In this document: positions 1-7,867 of the stretch, piece after piece
Layout: each line of letters opens with the position of its first letter
How positions within the stretch are numbered: position 1 is the first letter of the stretch
From: Janthinobacterium sp051380735
Lineage (GTDB): Bacteria > Pseudomonadota > Gammaproteobacteria > Burkholderiales > Burkholderiaceae_D
Length of the DNA stretch: 64,000 bases
Reading direction: 5' to 3'
Assembly (NCBI RefSeq): GCF_051380735.1
Contig: NZ_JBNYXQ010000010.1
Coordinates: forward strand, 112,788-176,787
Program-made: the position numbers and the translations under genes
Notes under the pieces: model-generated
Seen by the model: only the letters and a program-made list of their open reading frames with translations
The model's database searches: none
What the model was told of the DNA's origin: nothing

Positions 1-507
1 GCGCAGGCGATTCCCGTCGACAGCCTGGAAGCGCTGCGCCTGTTGACCAACCTGGAAACGGAAAAGCGCAAGCTGCTGCAGATCGTGCTGTTCGGCCAGC
101 CCGAGCTGGACGACAAGCTGGCGCTGCCGGAAATCCGGCAGTTGGCGCAGCGTATTACCTTTCACTACCACCTGGGGCCGCTGTCGCGCGACGACGTGGA
201 ATTCTATGTGGCGCACCGCCTGCGCGTCGCCGGTTTCGACGGTGCGCGCCTGTTCAGCCGTGGCGCGGTGGCGCGGCTGTACGACGCCAGCGGCGGCATT
301 CCGCGCCTGGTCAATATCATGGCGCACAAGTCGCTGATGGTGGCGTATGGCGAAGGGCGCCAGCAGGTCAGCCGGGGCCACGTGGCGCTTGCCGCCAGCG
401 ACACGCTGGCCAGCAGGGCAGGCTGGCGCGCGCGCTGGCCGTGGCTGGCTGGTGCCGGGGTGGTGCTTGCCGCCTGCACCGTGAGCTGGACCTTACTGAA
501 CCGATGA
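1..507 (+). CDS. mshM: MSHA pilus biogenesis ATPase MshM, C-terminal part
   Basis: The reading frame is open from base 1, so the N-terminal part, including the Walker A motif, lies outside the window; 168 codons are visible. The visible part begins AQAIPVDSLEALRLLTN and continues ETEKRKLLQIVLFGQPELDD, the typical second half of the ExeA/GspA-type AAA ATPase domain. This is followed by the sensor region (GGIPRLVNIMAHKSLM) and one hydrophobic segment near the C-terminus (about WPWLAGAGVVLAACTVSW). MshM-type ATPases sit at the inner membrane and serve assembly of the MSHA type IV pilus. The gene is followed after 13 bp by an mshN-like gene, which supports MshM over a generic ExeA protein. Confidence 0.85.
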   Translation, partial: AQAIPVDSLEALRLLTNLETEKRKLLQIVLFGQPELDDKLALPEIRQLAQRITFHYHLGPLSRDDVEFYVAHRLRVAGFDGARLFSRGAVARLYDASGGIPRLVNIMAHKSLMVAYGEGRQQVSRGHVALAASDTLASRAGWRARWPWLAGAGVVLAACTVSWTLLNR

Positions 508-520
508 GACGAGATTGTAG

Positions 521-1588
521 ATGAGCCTGATTAACAAGATGTTGCAAGATCTGGATGCGCGCAGCAAGGACGGCCATGGCCAGGGCGCTGACACGGGCGG
601 CATCCGCCCGGTGCCGGAACGCGAACGCGGTCTGCCGCGCGCGGTGGTGTTCGGCGGTGCAGCCGGCCTGACGGCGATCGCCATTGCGTTGGGCTGGATT
701 TACTGGAAGCGCCCGGAAGTGCCGCCGGTGCTGGTCAATGTGGCGCAGGCCCCGGTCCCGGTCCCCGTTTCGGTGCCGACACCGGTTCCTGTACGTGTGC
801 CAGTCGTGGCTGCGGCACCCGAGCCTGCGGTGGTGCCGCAGCCCGAGCCCATGGTCGAAGCGGCGCCTGCCGCTGCCGCACCGATGGCGCGCGAGTTCAA
901 GGCGAGCGAACCGCGCCGCGTGGCGCCCAAGCCGGTCACCGTCGCTGCGGTCAAGCCTGTACCAGTTGTCGTCGAAAAGATTATCGAAGGCAAGCAGGTT
1001 ACACCCCAGCAAAGTATCGACAATACCTATCGCCGCGCACTGGGCGACTTGCAGGATGGCCGCGTCGACGACGCGATGAACGGCTTGCAGCGCACCTTGC
1101 AGCGCGATCCGCGCCACCAGGGGGCGCGCGAAACGCTGGTGCGCCTGCTGCTTGAAGCGCAGCGGCCCGACGAAGCAGTGCGCCAGTTGCAGCAAAGCCT
1201 GGCGCTGGACCCGAAACAGCCGGCGCAGGCGATGATGCTGGCCCGTTTGCAGCTCGACCGTAGCGGTGGCGGTGCGGCCGCATTGGATACCCTGAAGCGC
1301 AGCCTGCCGTTCGCCGGCGAGCATCTCGACTACCGCGCCTTCCTGGCCGGCGTGCTGCAGCGCGAACAGCACTACCGCGAAGCTGCCGAGCAATACCAGC
1401 TTGCCTTGCAGTCAGCGCCCGACAACAGCGTCTGGTGGATGGGGCTGGGGATTGCATTACAGGCCGACAATCAAGCGGTGCAGGCCAAGGCGGCTTTCGA
1501 GCGGGCCAAAGCCTTGCAGACCCTGTCGCCGCAATTGCAGGCGTTTGTCGAGCGCAAGCTGGTGCAGCTGGCGGGGGCTGGCAAATAG
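521..1588 (+). CDS. mshN: MSHA biogenesis protein MshN, TPR protein
   Basis: The protein has 355 residues. It opens with MSLINKMLQDLDAR, a hallmark of MshN-type proteins. One membrane anchor follows at about residues 45-65 (VVFGGAAGLTAIAIALGWIYW), then a Pro/Val/Ala-rich periplasmic linker to about residue 150. The C-terminal half holds several tetratricopeptide repeats (for example residues 175-210 and 290-325). It is predicted to be an inner-membrane protein with a periplasmic TPR domain, working as a scaffold in MSHA pilus assembly. It lies 13 bp downstream of the MshM ATPase gene, so the two are probably co-transcribed. No pilin genes are visible; they would lie left of the window. Confidence 0.85.
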   Translation: MSLINKMLQDLDARSKDGHGQGADTGGIRPVPERERGLPRAVVFGGAAGLTAIAIALGWIYWKRPEVPPVLVNVAQAPVPVPVSVPTPVPVRVPVVAAAPEPAVVPQPEPMVEAAPAAAAPMAREFKASEPRRVAPKPVTVAAVKPVPVVVEKIIEGKQVTPQQSIDNTYRRALGDLQDGRVDDAMNGLQRTLQRDPRHQGARETLVRLLLEAQRPDEAVRQLQQSLALDPKQPAQAMMLARLQLDRSGGGAAALDTLKRSLPFAGEHLDYRAFLAGVLQREQHYREAAEQYQLALQSAPDNSVWWMGLGIALQADNQAVQAKAAFERAKALQTLSPQLQAFVERKLVQLAGAGK

Positions 1589-1690
1589 AGAGAAGCTGCA
1601 CGGCGCGTCGATAGCGTGTATTCTGGTGTGCGAGCTGCCGGCAGTAATAATAGCTTGCAGGCACCGACTGATACTTTGACAGGGCACCAC

Positions 1691-1915
1691 ATGAAAAATC
1701 CCCAGCAACTGCGCGCGCGTATCCTGGTATTTGGCGGACTGCTCGCCATGTCCGCCTATCAGGTCATGCTGCATGTACAGCATCCTGCCCTGATCGACAA
1801 CGATCTGGTGCACGGCCTATGGCTGGGTAGCTGTTTCGGGCTTGAGCTGCTTGGGCTGTATCTGATGGCCAGACAAAGCAGGGTGCCGGTGTCGCCAAAG
1901 CCGGATCGTTCCTGA
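1691..1915 (+). CDS. Small membrane protein, unknown
   Basis: A 74-residue protein starting MKNPQQLRARILVFGG. It contains two hydrophobic stretches (about residues 10-28 and 38-56) separated by a short polar loop, and ends in a basic/Pro/Ser tail. ATG 1691 is chosen because the frame upstream of it has no protein-like character. It lies 100 bp after mshN on the same strand and could be read through from it. No family is recognised. Codon use resembles the neighbouring genes, which supports a real gene. Confidence 0.55.
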   Translation: MKNPQQLRARILVFGGLLAMSAYQVMLHVQHPALIDNDLVHGLWLGSCFGLELLGLYLMARQSRVPVSPKPDRS

Positions 1916-1966
1916 TCACGGCGCCTGGCAATGATGTCAAATCATCATCGAGTTGCCTGATCAGGC

Positions 1967-2305
1967 ATGGCTTTGTACTTCAATCTGGCACATGGAACCA
2001 AACCGTTGCCTTATGCGGCAAACTTTCCATGGCCCTTCGATATTGACCTCTGTTTCGAACCGGTGCCGCACCCGGTCACGTTCAGCGAAGGCGTCGGCCA
2101 CGGCGCCGCAGGCCTTGCAGTGTCGGCCAGCGACGCGCTGCTGCCGACATGGCGGGCGCATTTCGACATCACGCAGTCGGCATGGCTGATCCCTTATATC
2201 GAGCGCCTGGCGCAGGGCATGCCGCTGCCGCGCGAGGAAATGCTGCGCCGCTATGCCGAATTGCATGGAAGGCAGCCGGAATGCTACCACTCAACTTTTT
2301 CATGA
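1967..2305 (+). CDS. Hypothetical protein, 112 residues
   Basis: A soluble-looking protein beginning MALYFNLAHGTKPLPYAANFPWPFDIDLCF. It is rich in aromatic residues and proline, with no signal peptide or membrane segment. The centre reads HFDITQSAWLIPYIERLAQGMPLPREEML, which looks like an amphipathic helical region. It is convergent with the aminotransferase gene whose stop is at 2363. No family was recognised and no function can be assigned. The third-codon GC bias matches the surroundings, so it is probably expressed. Confidence 0.5.
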   Translation: MALYFNLAHGTKPLPYAANFPWPFDIDLCFEPVPHPVTFSEGVGHGAAGLAVSASDALLPTWRAHFDITQSAWLIPYIERLAQGMPLPREEMLRRYAELHGRQPECYHSTFS

Positions 2306-2362
2306 TTTGCTGGCCAAACGAAGCAGGATGCCGCTGTCGCGCCGCCAGCTGGCACCCCCAGT

Positions 2363-3541
2363 TCAGATAGTGCGCAAGCGCTCAAGTGCCAGCTTCAACG
2401 TCTCGTCGCGCTTGGCAAAGCAGAAGCGCACAATGCCCGACTCCTTGCCCTGTGCATAAAACGCCGACACAGGTATTGCCGCCACCTTCAGTTCGGTGGT
2501 CAGCCACTCGGCGAACTGCGCTTCGCTGTCCTGCGAGATGGCGTCGTAGCGTACGCATTGAAAATAAGTGCCGTCGGCGGGCAGCAGTTCGAAGCGGCTG
2601 CCGGCCAGGCCGGCGCGGAACAGGTCGCGCTTGCGCTGGTAAAAGGCGGGCAGTTGCAGATACGGTTGCGGATCCATCATGTAGCTGGCCAGGCCGTGCT
2701 GCATCGGCGTATTGACGCTGAATACATTGTATTGGTGTACTTTGCGAAACTCGGCCGTCATGGTCGAGGGCGCCGCCACGTAGCCGACCTTCCAGCCTGT
2801 CACGTGATAGGTCTTGCCGAAGCTTGAAACGATAAACGTGCGCGCCGCCAGCTCGGCGTGGCGGCTCAGCGAGGCGTGCGGCGCGCCGTCGTAGACCATA
2901 TGTTCATAGACCTCGTCGGACAGCAGCAGGATCTGTGTGCCGCGCACGATGTCGGCCAGTTTTTCCAGGTCGGGCGCACGCAGAATGGTGCCGGTCGGGT
3001 TGTGCGGCGTGTTGATGATGATCAAGCGCGTTTGCGCGGTGACGGCGGCGGCCAGCTTGTCCCACGGCACGCTGTAGCCCTGTTCGTTCAATGTCATTGC
3101 CACTGGCACCGGTACGCCGCCGGCCAGCGCAATGGCCGGCAAGTAGCTGTCGTAGGCCGGCTCGATGACGATCACTTCGTCGCCCGGATGCACGCAGCAC
3201 AGAATCGCGGTGGTCAGGGCCTCGGTGGCACCAGCGGTGACGGTGATGTCGGTGGCGGCGTCGTATTCATGGCCGTACAGGTGGGCAATTTTTGCGGCGA
3301 TGGCGGCGCGCAGGGGCGCCGCGCCCGTCATTGGCGGGTATTGGTTATGGCCGGCGCGCATCGCCTCGCTGACGGCCCCCACCAGTGCTGGCTCGCAGTC
3401 GAAATCGGGAAAGCCCTGACCCAGGTTGACGGCGTTGTACTGGGCTGCCAGTGCCGACATGCGGGTAAATACCGTGGTGCCCACCAATGGCAGGCGGGTT
3501 TGCAGGACAGGGGTGAGGATGGGGTGCGAAGAGGGCGTCAT
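2363..3541 (-). CDS. ybdL: PLP-dependent methionine/kynurenine-type aminotransferase
   Basis: A 392-residue fold-type I aminotransferase. Seen in the sequence: N-terminal NLGQGFPDFDCEP (substrate-side loop of class I enzymes), GATEALTTAIL (cofactor phosphate site), NTPHNPTGTI, DEVYEHMVYDG (the Asp that contacts the pyridine nitrogen) and SSFGKTYHVTGWKVGY, which holds the Schiff-base lysine. These match the methionine aminotransferase (YbdL) and kynurenine-oxoglutarate transaminase group. The expected reaction is transamination of methionine or aromatic amino acids with a 2-oxo acid, in the cytoplasm. The PIN-domain gene ends 25 bp upstream on the same strand. The exact amino donor cannot be decided from the sequence. 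Confidence 0.85.
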   Translation of the reverse strand: MTPSSHPILTPVLQTRLPLVGTTVFTRMSALAAQYNAVNLGQGFPDFDCEPALVGAVSEAMRAGHNQYPPMTGAAPLRAAIAAKIAHLYGHEYDAATDITVTAGATEALTTAILCCVHPGDEVIVIEPAYDSYLPAIALAGGVPVPVAMTLNEQGYSVPWDKLAAAVTAQTRLIIINTPHNPTGTILRAPDLEKLADIVRGTQILLLSDEVYEHMVYDGAPHASLSRHAELAARTFIVSSFGKTYHVTGWKVGYVAAPSTMTAEFRKVHQYNVFSVNTPMQHGLASYMMDPQPYLQLPAFYQRKRDLFRAGLAGSRFELLPADGTYFQCVRYDAISQDSEAQFAEWLTTELKVAAIPVSAFYAQGKESGIVRFCFAKRDETLKLALERLRTI

Positions 3542-3566
3542 GGCTGTGCGGAAGTGGAAACGTTGC

Positions 3567-4004
3567 CTATTCTAGCGCAGCGTGCCAGCCTTCCGGCACC
3601 ATGATCTTGAACAGGCCCGCTTTGGCCGTCTTGCGCGCCAGCTTCAGCAAGGCCTTATCCTTGGTGATCAGTACATCGGCGCTGGCGTCGCGCGCCAGTT
3701 CCAGGAATTTCTGGTCGTCCTTGTCGGTGCACACAGGCAGGCGCACGCCCGAGACAGGCGGCGCCACGACGGTGATCAGCGCGTCGAAACGTGCGGCGGC
3801 CACCGCGCGGCTCGCTTCATCGAGCGGCAGGTGCTTGTAGTGCAGGACCACCAGGTATTCGGCGCGGCAATCCTCGCGCGTGATGGCTTGCACCGCGCCG
3901 CTTTCCATGGCGGCAAGCAATCGCGCCCAGCGCGGATCGTTGAAGACAAACAGGTCCAGGCAGACATTGGTGTCGAGGACGAGTTTCTGTGGAGCAGGTA
4001 TCAT
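3567..4004 (-). CDS. PIN-domain ribonuclease-like protein, no visible antitoxin
   Basis: 145 residues. The N-terminal motif VLDTNVCLDLF carries the first catalytic Asp (residue 11). The acidic cluster CTDKDDQKFLELA and the strand VLITKDKALL complete the PIN fold. It resembles the family annotated as putative toxin component, PIN family (COG1569), whose members are predicted metal-dependent RNases. A small DNA-binding antitoxin gene would normally lie directly upstream, but there the divergent yaaA begins only 29 bp away (ATG 4034). It is therefore an orphan here, and may not be a toxin at all. It could be co-transcribed with the downstream aminotransferase gene. Confidence 0.75.
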   Translation of the reverse strand: MIPAPQKLVLDTNVCLDLFVFNDPRWARLLAAMESGAVQAITREDCRAEYLVVLHYKHLPLDEASRAVAAARFDALITVVAPPVSGVRLPVCTDKDDQKFLELARDASADVLITKDKALLKLARKTAKAGLFKIMVPEGWHAALE

Positions 4005-4033
4005 GTCGGCAATTCTATTTTGTAGTGAATATT

Positions 4034-4804
4034 ATGTTGATCGTGCTTTCGCCCGCCAAGAGTCTCGACCTGGAGACGCCGCCAACCACATCCTTGCACA
4101 GCACCCCCGATTTTCTCGACCATTGCGCGCAGCTGATCGAGCGCATGCGCCAGTTTTCGCCTGCCGAAGTAGGCAGCCTGATGGGCATCTCGGACGCCTT
4201 GTCGGTGCTGAACGTAGCCCGCTACGCATCGTGGACCCCCGAGCTGACTGATGCACGCCAGGCCATCATGGCCTTCAATGGCGACGTCTACGCCGGCTTC
4301 GAAGCGCGCACCCTGGAACCGGCCCAGCTCGATTACGCCCAGTCGCAGGTGCGCATTCTGTCGGGCCTGTACGGCTTGCTGCGTCCGCTGGACCTGATCC
4401 ACCCGCACCGGCTGGAAATGGGCACGCGGCTGTCGACCGCGCGCGGCAAGGACCTGTATGCGTTCTGGGGCGATACCATCACCGACGCCCTGAACCGCAC
4501 CGCCAGCGAGAAGAAAGCCAAAGTGCTGGTCAACCTGGCGTCGGAAGAATACTTCAAATCCGTCAAGCCGCGCCAGTTGAACGTGCCGGTGATCTCGCCC
4601 GTGTTCGAGGACTGGAAAAACGGCAAGTACAAAATCATCTCGTTCTACGCCAAGCGCGCGCGCGGCATGCTGGCACGCTATGCGGCCGTGCACCAGATCC
4701 GCGATCCCGAGCAACTCAAGCAATTCGACGTCGATGGCTATGCATATGTGCCGGACGCATCAAATGACAGCAAATGGGTGTTCCGGCGCAAAGTTGCCGA
4801 GTAA
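4034..4804 (+). CDS. yaaA: Peroxide stress protein YaaA (DUF328)
   Basis: 256 residues from ATG 4034, where the conserved N-terminus MLIVLSPAKSLDLETPP begins; the frame upstream is not conserved in type. Further family signatures are SDALSVLNVARY, AIMAFNGDVYAGF, ILSGLYGLLRPLDLIHPHRLEMGT and the C-terminal ISFYAKRARGMLARY. YaaA is known to lower intracellular iron and limit Fenton damage to DNA and protein during hydrogen peroxide stress. The length matches the family. The gene ends just before a bidirectional terminator shared with bamD. Confidence 0.95.
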   Translation: MLIVLSPAKSLDLETPPTTSLHSTPDFLDHCAQLIERMRQFSPAEVGSLMGISDALSVLNVARYASWTPELTDARQAIMAFNGDVYAGFEARTLEPAQLDYAQSQVRILSGLYGLLRPLDLIHPHRLEMGTRLSTARGKDLYAFWGDTITDALNRTASEKKAKVLVNLASEEYFKSVKPRQLNVPVISPVFEDWKNGKYKIISFYAKRARGMLARYAAVHQIRDPEQLKQFDVDGYAYVPDASNDSKWVFRRKVAE

Positions 4805-4805
4805 G

Positions 4806-4833
4806 AAAAAACCGGAGCAAGCTCCGGTTTTTT
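4806..4833. terminator. Bidirectional terminator between yaaA and bamD
   Basis: A 13-bp perfect stem (4806-4818 with 4821-4833) with a 2-base spacer. It has six A on one flank and six T on the other, so it works as an intrinsic terminator in both directions. The yaaA stop is at 4804 and the bamD stop at 4839, so it serves both convergent genes. Confidence 0.9.
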
Positions 4834-4838
4834 GATGC

Positions 4839-5642
4839 TTACTGCCAGAACTTCCACCACTTGCGTTCCTTGTTTACCCCTTCAGGGCTGAGGAAGGCGG
4901 TGGTCGGGTAGTTCTTGGTCAGCACGCGCAGGGTGTCGTCGCGCAGGTCGGTCAAGCCCAGCTTGTCGTAAGAGCGGTACATGATGAACAGCGCTTCTTC
5001 GATCGCCGGCGAGGCGGCAAAGTCGCTGACGGTGGTTTGTGCGCGATTGGCTGCGGCCAGATAGGCGCCGCGGCGGTAGTAATAGCGCGCCACATGCACT
5101 TCGTACTTGGCCATGGCGTCGATCAGGTAGTTCATGCGCGCCAGCGAATCGGGCGTGTACTGGCTGTTCGGGAACTTGTCGACCAGTTGCTTGAAGGCCG
5201 CAAACGCTTCGCGCGTGGCTTTCGGATCGCGTTCGGTCGGGTCCTGCTCGTACAGGAAGTTCAGGAAGCTGATCTGGTCGTTAAAGCTGATCAGGCCACG
5301 CAAGTAGTACATATAGTCCACATTGGCGTGGTTCGGATGCAACTTGATGAAGCGTTCGACGGCGGCCAGTGCCTGTGCCTGGTCTCCCGACTTATAATAC
5401 GCGTAAGCGATCTCCATCTGCGCTTGCAGAGCGTAGTTGCCGAAAGGGTAGTTAGCCTCCAGCTTCTGGAACAGTCCGATTGCAGCCTCATAGTGCTGAC
5501 CGGACATTTCTTCGCGCGCCTCCGAGTATAATTTCGTAACAGACCAGTTTTTGGTCTCATCCACTTTTTCCGGCAACAAGCTGCAAGCGGACATGCCGAG
5601 CAGAACGACTGAAGCGACTACCAACGATAATTTTTTTTGCAT
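4839..5642 (-). CDS. bamD: Outer membrane protein assembly factor BamD
   Basis: 267 residues from ATG 5642 (MQKKLSLVVASVVLLGM). The signal peptide ends in a lipobox SAC, so it is an outer-membrane lipoprotein facing the periplasm. The body has the five TPR-like units of BamD, with clear matches such as YSEAREEMSGQHYEAAIGLFQKLE, YPFGNYALQAQMEIAYAYYKSGD and RDPKATREAFAAFKQLVDKFPNSQYTPDS. BamD is an essential partner of BamA in folding beta-barrel proteins. A TTG at 5669 in the same frame is less likely because it would place extra residues before the signal peptide. It is divergent from rluD. Confidence 0.95.
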   Translation of the reverse strand: MQKKLSLVVASVVLLGMSACSLLPEKVDETKNWSVTKLYSEAREEMSGQHYEAAIGLFQKLEANYPFGNYALQAQMEIAYAYYKSGDQAQALAAVERFIKLHPNHANVDYMYYLRGLISFNDQISFLNFLYEQDPTERDPKATREAFAAFKQLVDKFPNSQYTPDSLARMNYLIDAMAKYEVHVARYYYRRGAYLAAANRAQTTVSDFAASPAIEEALFIMYRSYDKLGLTDLRDDTLRVLTKNYPTTAFLSPEGVNKERKWWKFWQ

Positions 5643-5743
5643 GACGTTTTGCAAGAAGGTTTTAACCAAGATTTTACAATAGGCTGATTATAGCCGATGG
5701 GAATGCTGTGATATTAACTCCGAAGCCTAATTTGGCTGACCCG

Positions 5744-6769
5744 ATGTCTGACTCTACTACTGACTCTCTTTCTGAACCGGACTTTGACGCCGCCCTCGAT
5801 GGTGATTTTTCGCCCGATGAGCTGGTCGACCACATGGCTCCGATCGAACTGGAACTGACCCCGGACGCCTGTGGCGAACGCCTCGACAAAGTCATTTCCA
5901 AACTGGTGCCGCAGTACTCGCGCAGCCGTTTGCAACTGTGGGTAGAGGCCGGATTCGTCACCGTCGACGGAAAAGTTGCCAAGCGCAATATGACCGCCTA
6001 TGGCGATGAAAAGATCGTCATTCTGCCGCAAAGCGCGCCGGAAGACGAGGCTTTTAAGCCTGAAGCGATGGAATTGAACATCGTGCACGAGGACGAGCAT
6101 ATCATCGTCATCAACAAACCGGCCGGACTGGTGGTGCATCCGGGGCCAGGCAACTGGTCGGGCACCTTGCTCAATGGCCTGCTGCATCACTGCCCGCAGC
6201 TGGCCGGCGTGCCGCGCGCCGGTATCGTGCACCGCCTGGACAAGGATACCAGCGGCCTGATGGTGGTTGGCAAGACGCTGGCCTCGCAGACCGATCTGGT
6301 GCGCCAGTTGCAGGCGCGCACCGTCAAGCGCGAATACTTTGCCCTTGTATGGGGTACACCGAAACCTTCCGGCACCATTGACGCCTCGATCGCGCGCCAC
6401 CCGCGCGACCGCGTGAAGATGGCCGTGTCGGAAAATTTTTCGGCCAAGCCGGCGATTACCCATTACGAGCTGCTCAATAGTGGCGAACTGGACCGCCGTC
6501 CTGTCAGCCTGATGCAGTGCCGTCTGGAAACGGGCCGTACCCACCAGATCCGCGTGCACATGCAGCATCTGGGCTTTGCGCTGGTTGGCGACGCCGTCTA
6601 CGGCAAGCAGCACCTGGTGTCGGTGTTCCCGCGCCAGGCGCTGCAGGCGCGCCGCCTGGGCCTGGTGCATCCGGGCAGCGGCAAGCAGTGCGAGTGGATC
6701 GTGCCGGTGGCCGACGACTTTGCCGAGCTGCTGGCCACGGCCGGCATTCCCGAGCCGGAACAGGTCTGA
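5744..6769 (+). CDS. rluD: 23S rRNA pseudouridine synthase RluD
   Basis: 341 residues from ATG 5744. After an acidic N-terminal extension come an S4 RNA-binding domain (ERLDKVISKLVPQYSRSRLQLWVEAGFVTVDGK) and the RsuA/RluA catalytic domain. The active-site motif is GIVHRLDKDTSGLMVV, whose Asp is the nucleophile, and the C-terminal QCRLETGRTHQIRVHMQHLG is typical of RluD. RluD makes pseudouridines 1911, 1915 and 1917 in helix 69 of 23S rRNA. A GTG at 5708 (12 codons upstream) is an alternative start with a GGGA sequence before it. The stop overlaps the start of pgeF. Confidence 0.95.
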   Translation: MSDSTTDSLSEPDFDAALDGDFSPDELVDHMAPIELELTPDACGERLDKVISKLVPQYSRSRLQLWVEAGFVTVDGKVAKRNMTAYGDEKIVILPQSAPEDEAFKPEAMELNIVHEDEHIIVINKPAGLVVHPGPGNWSGTLLNGLLHHCPQLAGVPRAGIVHRLDKDTSGLMVVGKTLASQTDLVRQLQARTVKREYFALVWGTPKPSGTIDASIARHPRDRVKMAVSENFSAKPAITHYELLNSGELDRRPVSLMQCRLETGRTHQIRVHMQHLGFALVGDAVYGKQHLVSVFPRQALQARRLGLVHPGSGKQCEWIVPVADDFAELLATAGIPEPEQV

Positions 6770-7551
6770 TGGCTGCCTTGCCTTTCATCGTGCCGCATTG
6801 GCCCGGCCTGCCCGCCAACGTGAGCGCCTTGTCGACCACGCGCGCGGGCGGTGTCAGCCTGGCGCCGTATGATGACGGGCAGGGCGGTGGCGGCCTGAAC
6901 CTGGGCGTGCACGTGTCCGACGATCCCGGCCACGTAGCGCAGAACCGTGCACTGCTGGCGACTGTGCTGCCGGCGCAGCCTGCCTGGCTGAACCAGGTGC
7001 ACGGCGTGGCGGTGGCGGATGCCGCCAGCCTGGCCGGGAGGGTAGCCGACGCCGACGCCAGTGTTGCGTCCGAGCCTGGCGTGGTCTGCCTGGTCATGAC
7101 GGCCGATTGCCTGCCGGTGCTGTTCAGTTCAAAAGACGGCCAGGTGGTGGCCGCTGCCCATGCGGGCTGGCGCGGCCTGGCGAATGGTGTATTGCAGCGC
7201 ACGGTGCAAGCCATGCGCGAGCGGGGCGCGGTGGATATCCTGGCCTGGCTGGGGCCTGCCATCGGTCCCCGGCAATTTGAAGTGGGGCCTGATGTAGCGC
7301 AGGCGTTTCTCGATGGTGCCACCGATGCGGCGGAACGCCAGGCCTTTCAAAACGGGTTCAAGGCGATAGCCGACACGCCGTGCAAATACCTGGCCGATAT
7401 CTATGCGCTGGGGCGTTTGATGCTGGCGCGCGAGGGCGTGACGCAGGTGGCGGGTGGCGAGTATTGCACCGTCAGCGAGGCGGCGCAGTTTTACTCGTAT
7501 CGGCGTGACGGCGTCACGGGACGACAGGCCAGTTTGATCTGGCGCAAATAG
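6769..7551 (+). CDS. pgeF: Peptidoglycan editing factor PgeF / laccase-domain protein (YfiH)
   Basis: 260 residues from ATG 6769, whose A is the last base of the rluD stop codon (TGATG arrangement), implying translational coupling. Visible motifs are STTRAGGVS, WLNQVHGVAV, MTADCLPVLF (conserved Cys), AAHAGWRGLANGVLQ and GPAIGPRQFEVG. These Cys/His positions form the zinc/copper site of the family. Members act as polyphenol oxidases or purine nucleosidases in vitro, and in E. coli prevent wrong amino acids entering peptidoglycan precursors. Position directly after rluD is the usual betaproteobacterial order. Confidence 0.93.
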   Translation: MAALPFIVPHWPGLPANVSALSTTRAGGVSLAPYDDGQGGGGLNLGVHVSDDPGHVAQNRALLATVLPAQPAWLNQVHGVAVADAASLAGRVADADASVASEPGVVCLVMTADCLPVLFSSKDGQVVAAAHAGWRGLANGVLQRTVQAMRERGAVDILAWLGPAIGPRQFEVGPDVAQAFLDGATDAAERQAFQNGFKAIADTPCKYLADIYALGRLMLAREGVTQVAGGEYCTVSEAAQFYSYRRDGVTGRQASLIWRK

Positions 7552-7567
7552 CCTTGACGCATTAGAG

Positions 7568-7595
7568 CGGCAGACAGTTATGTGTCTGCCGTTTT
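7568..7595 (+). terminator. Intrinsic terminator after pgeF
   Basis: A 9-bp perfect stem (7568-7576 with 7583-7591), 6-base loop, then five T. It lies 17 bp after the pgeF stop. The last codons of the opposite-strand small gene (stop at 7578) run through this hairpin. Confidence 0.85.
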
Positions 7596-7787
7596 TGTTT
7601 TTGCGGCCGCCTCTGCCAGGCGCTGTGCCTTGCGTTTGCGTCGCCGCGAACCGGTCAGATAGAATAGGATCGACAGCGGCAGCACGCAGTACAGCAAAAA
7701 CGTCATCAGGCCGGCGACGACCGACGGTTCCGTCAGCGCCATCAGGCCGACGACGTAGATCCAGGCGATGGCGGTCATCAGCATCAT
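7578..7787 (-). CDS. Small two-TM membrane protein, unknown
   Basis: 69 residues. Two hydrophobic helices (about residues 4-18 and 24-45) are joined by a short loop. They are followed by a strongly basic segment (GSRRRKRKAQRL), consistent with a cytoplasmic tail, and a Lys/Ala/Thr C-terminus. It starts with tandem ATG codons at 7787 and 7784. Its 3' end overlaps the pgeF terminator. It is divergent from phaC with only 80 bp between starts. No family is recognised; small proteins of this type are common near PHA genes but no role can be claimed. Confidence 0.6.
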   Translation of the reverse strand: MMLMTAIAWIYVVGLMALTEPSVVAGLMTFLLYCVLPLSILFYLTGSRRRKRKAQRLAEAAAKTKTADT

Positions 7788-7867
7788 CAGTAAAGAGTAT
7801 CCGTAAAAGTTTGCATGCAGGGCCCGGTAGCGATAGCCTTTTTAAATTCTTGAATGGACTTAATTAT

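Noticed and set aside
5643..5669. TTG 5669 as the bamD start
   Set aside because: It would add nine residues before a normal lipoprotein signal peptide; ATG 5642 fits the family.
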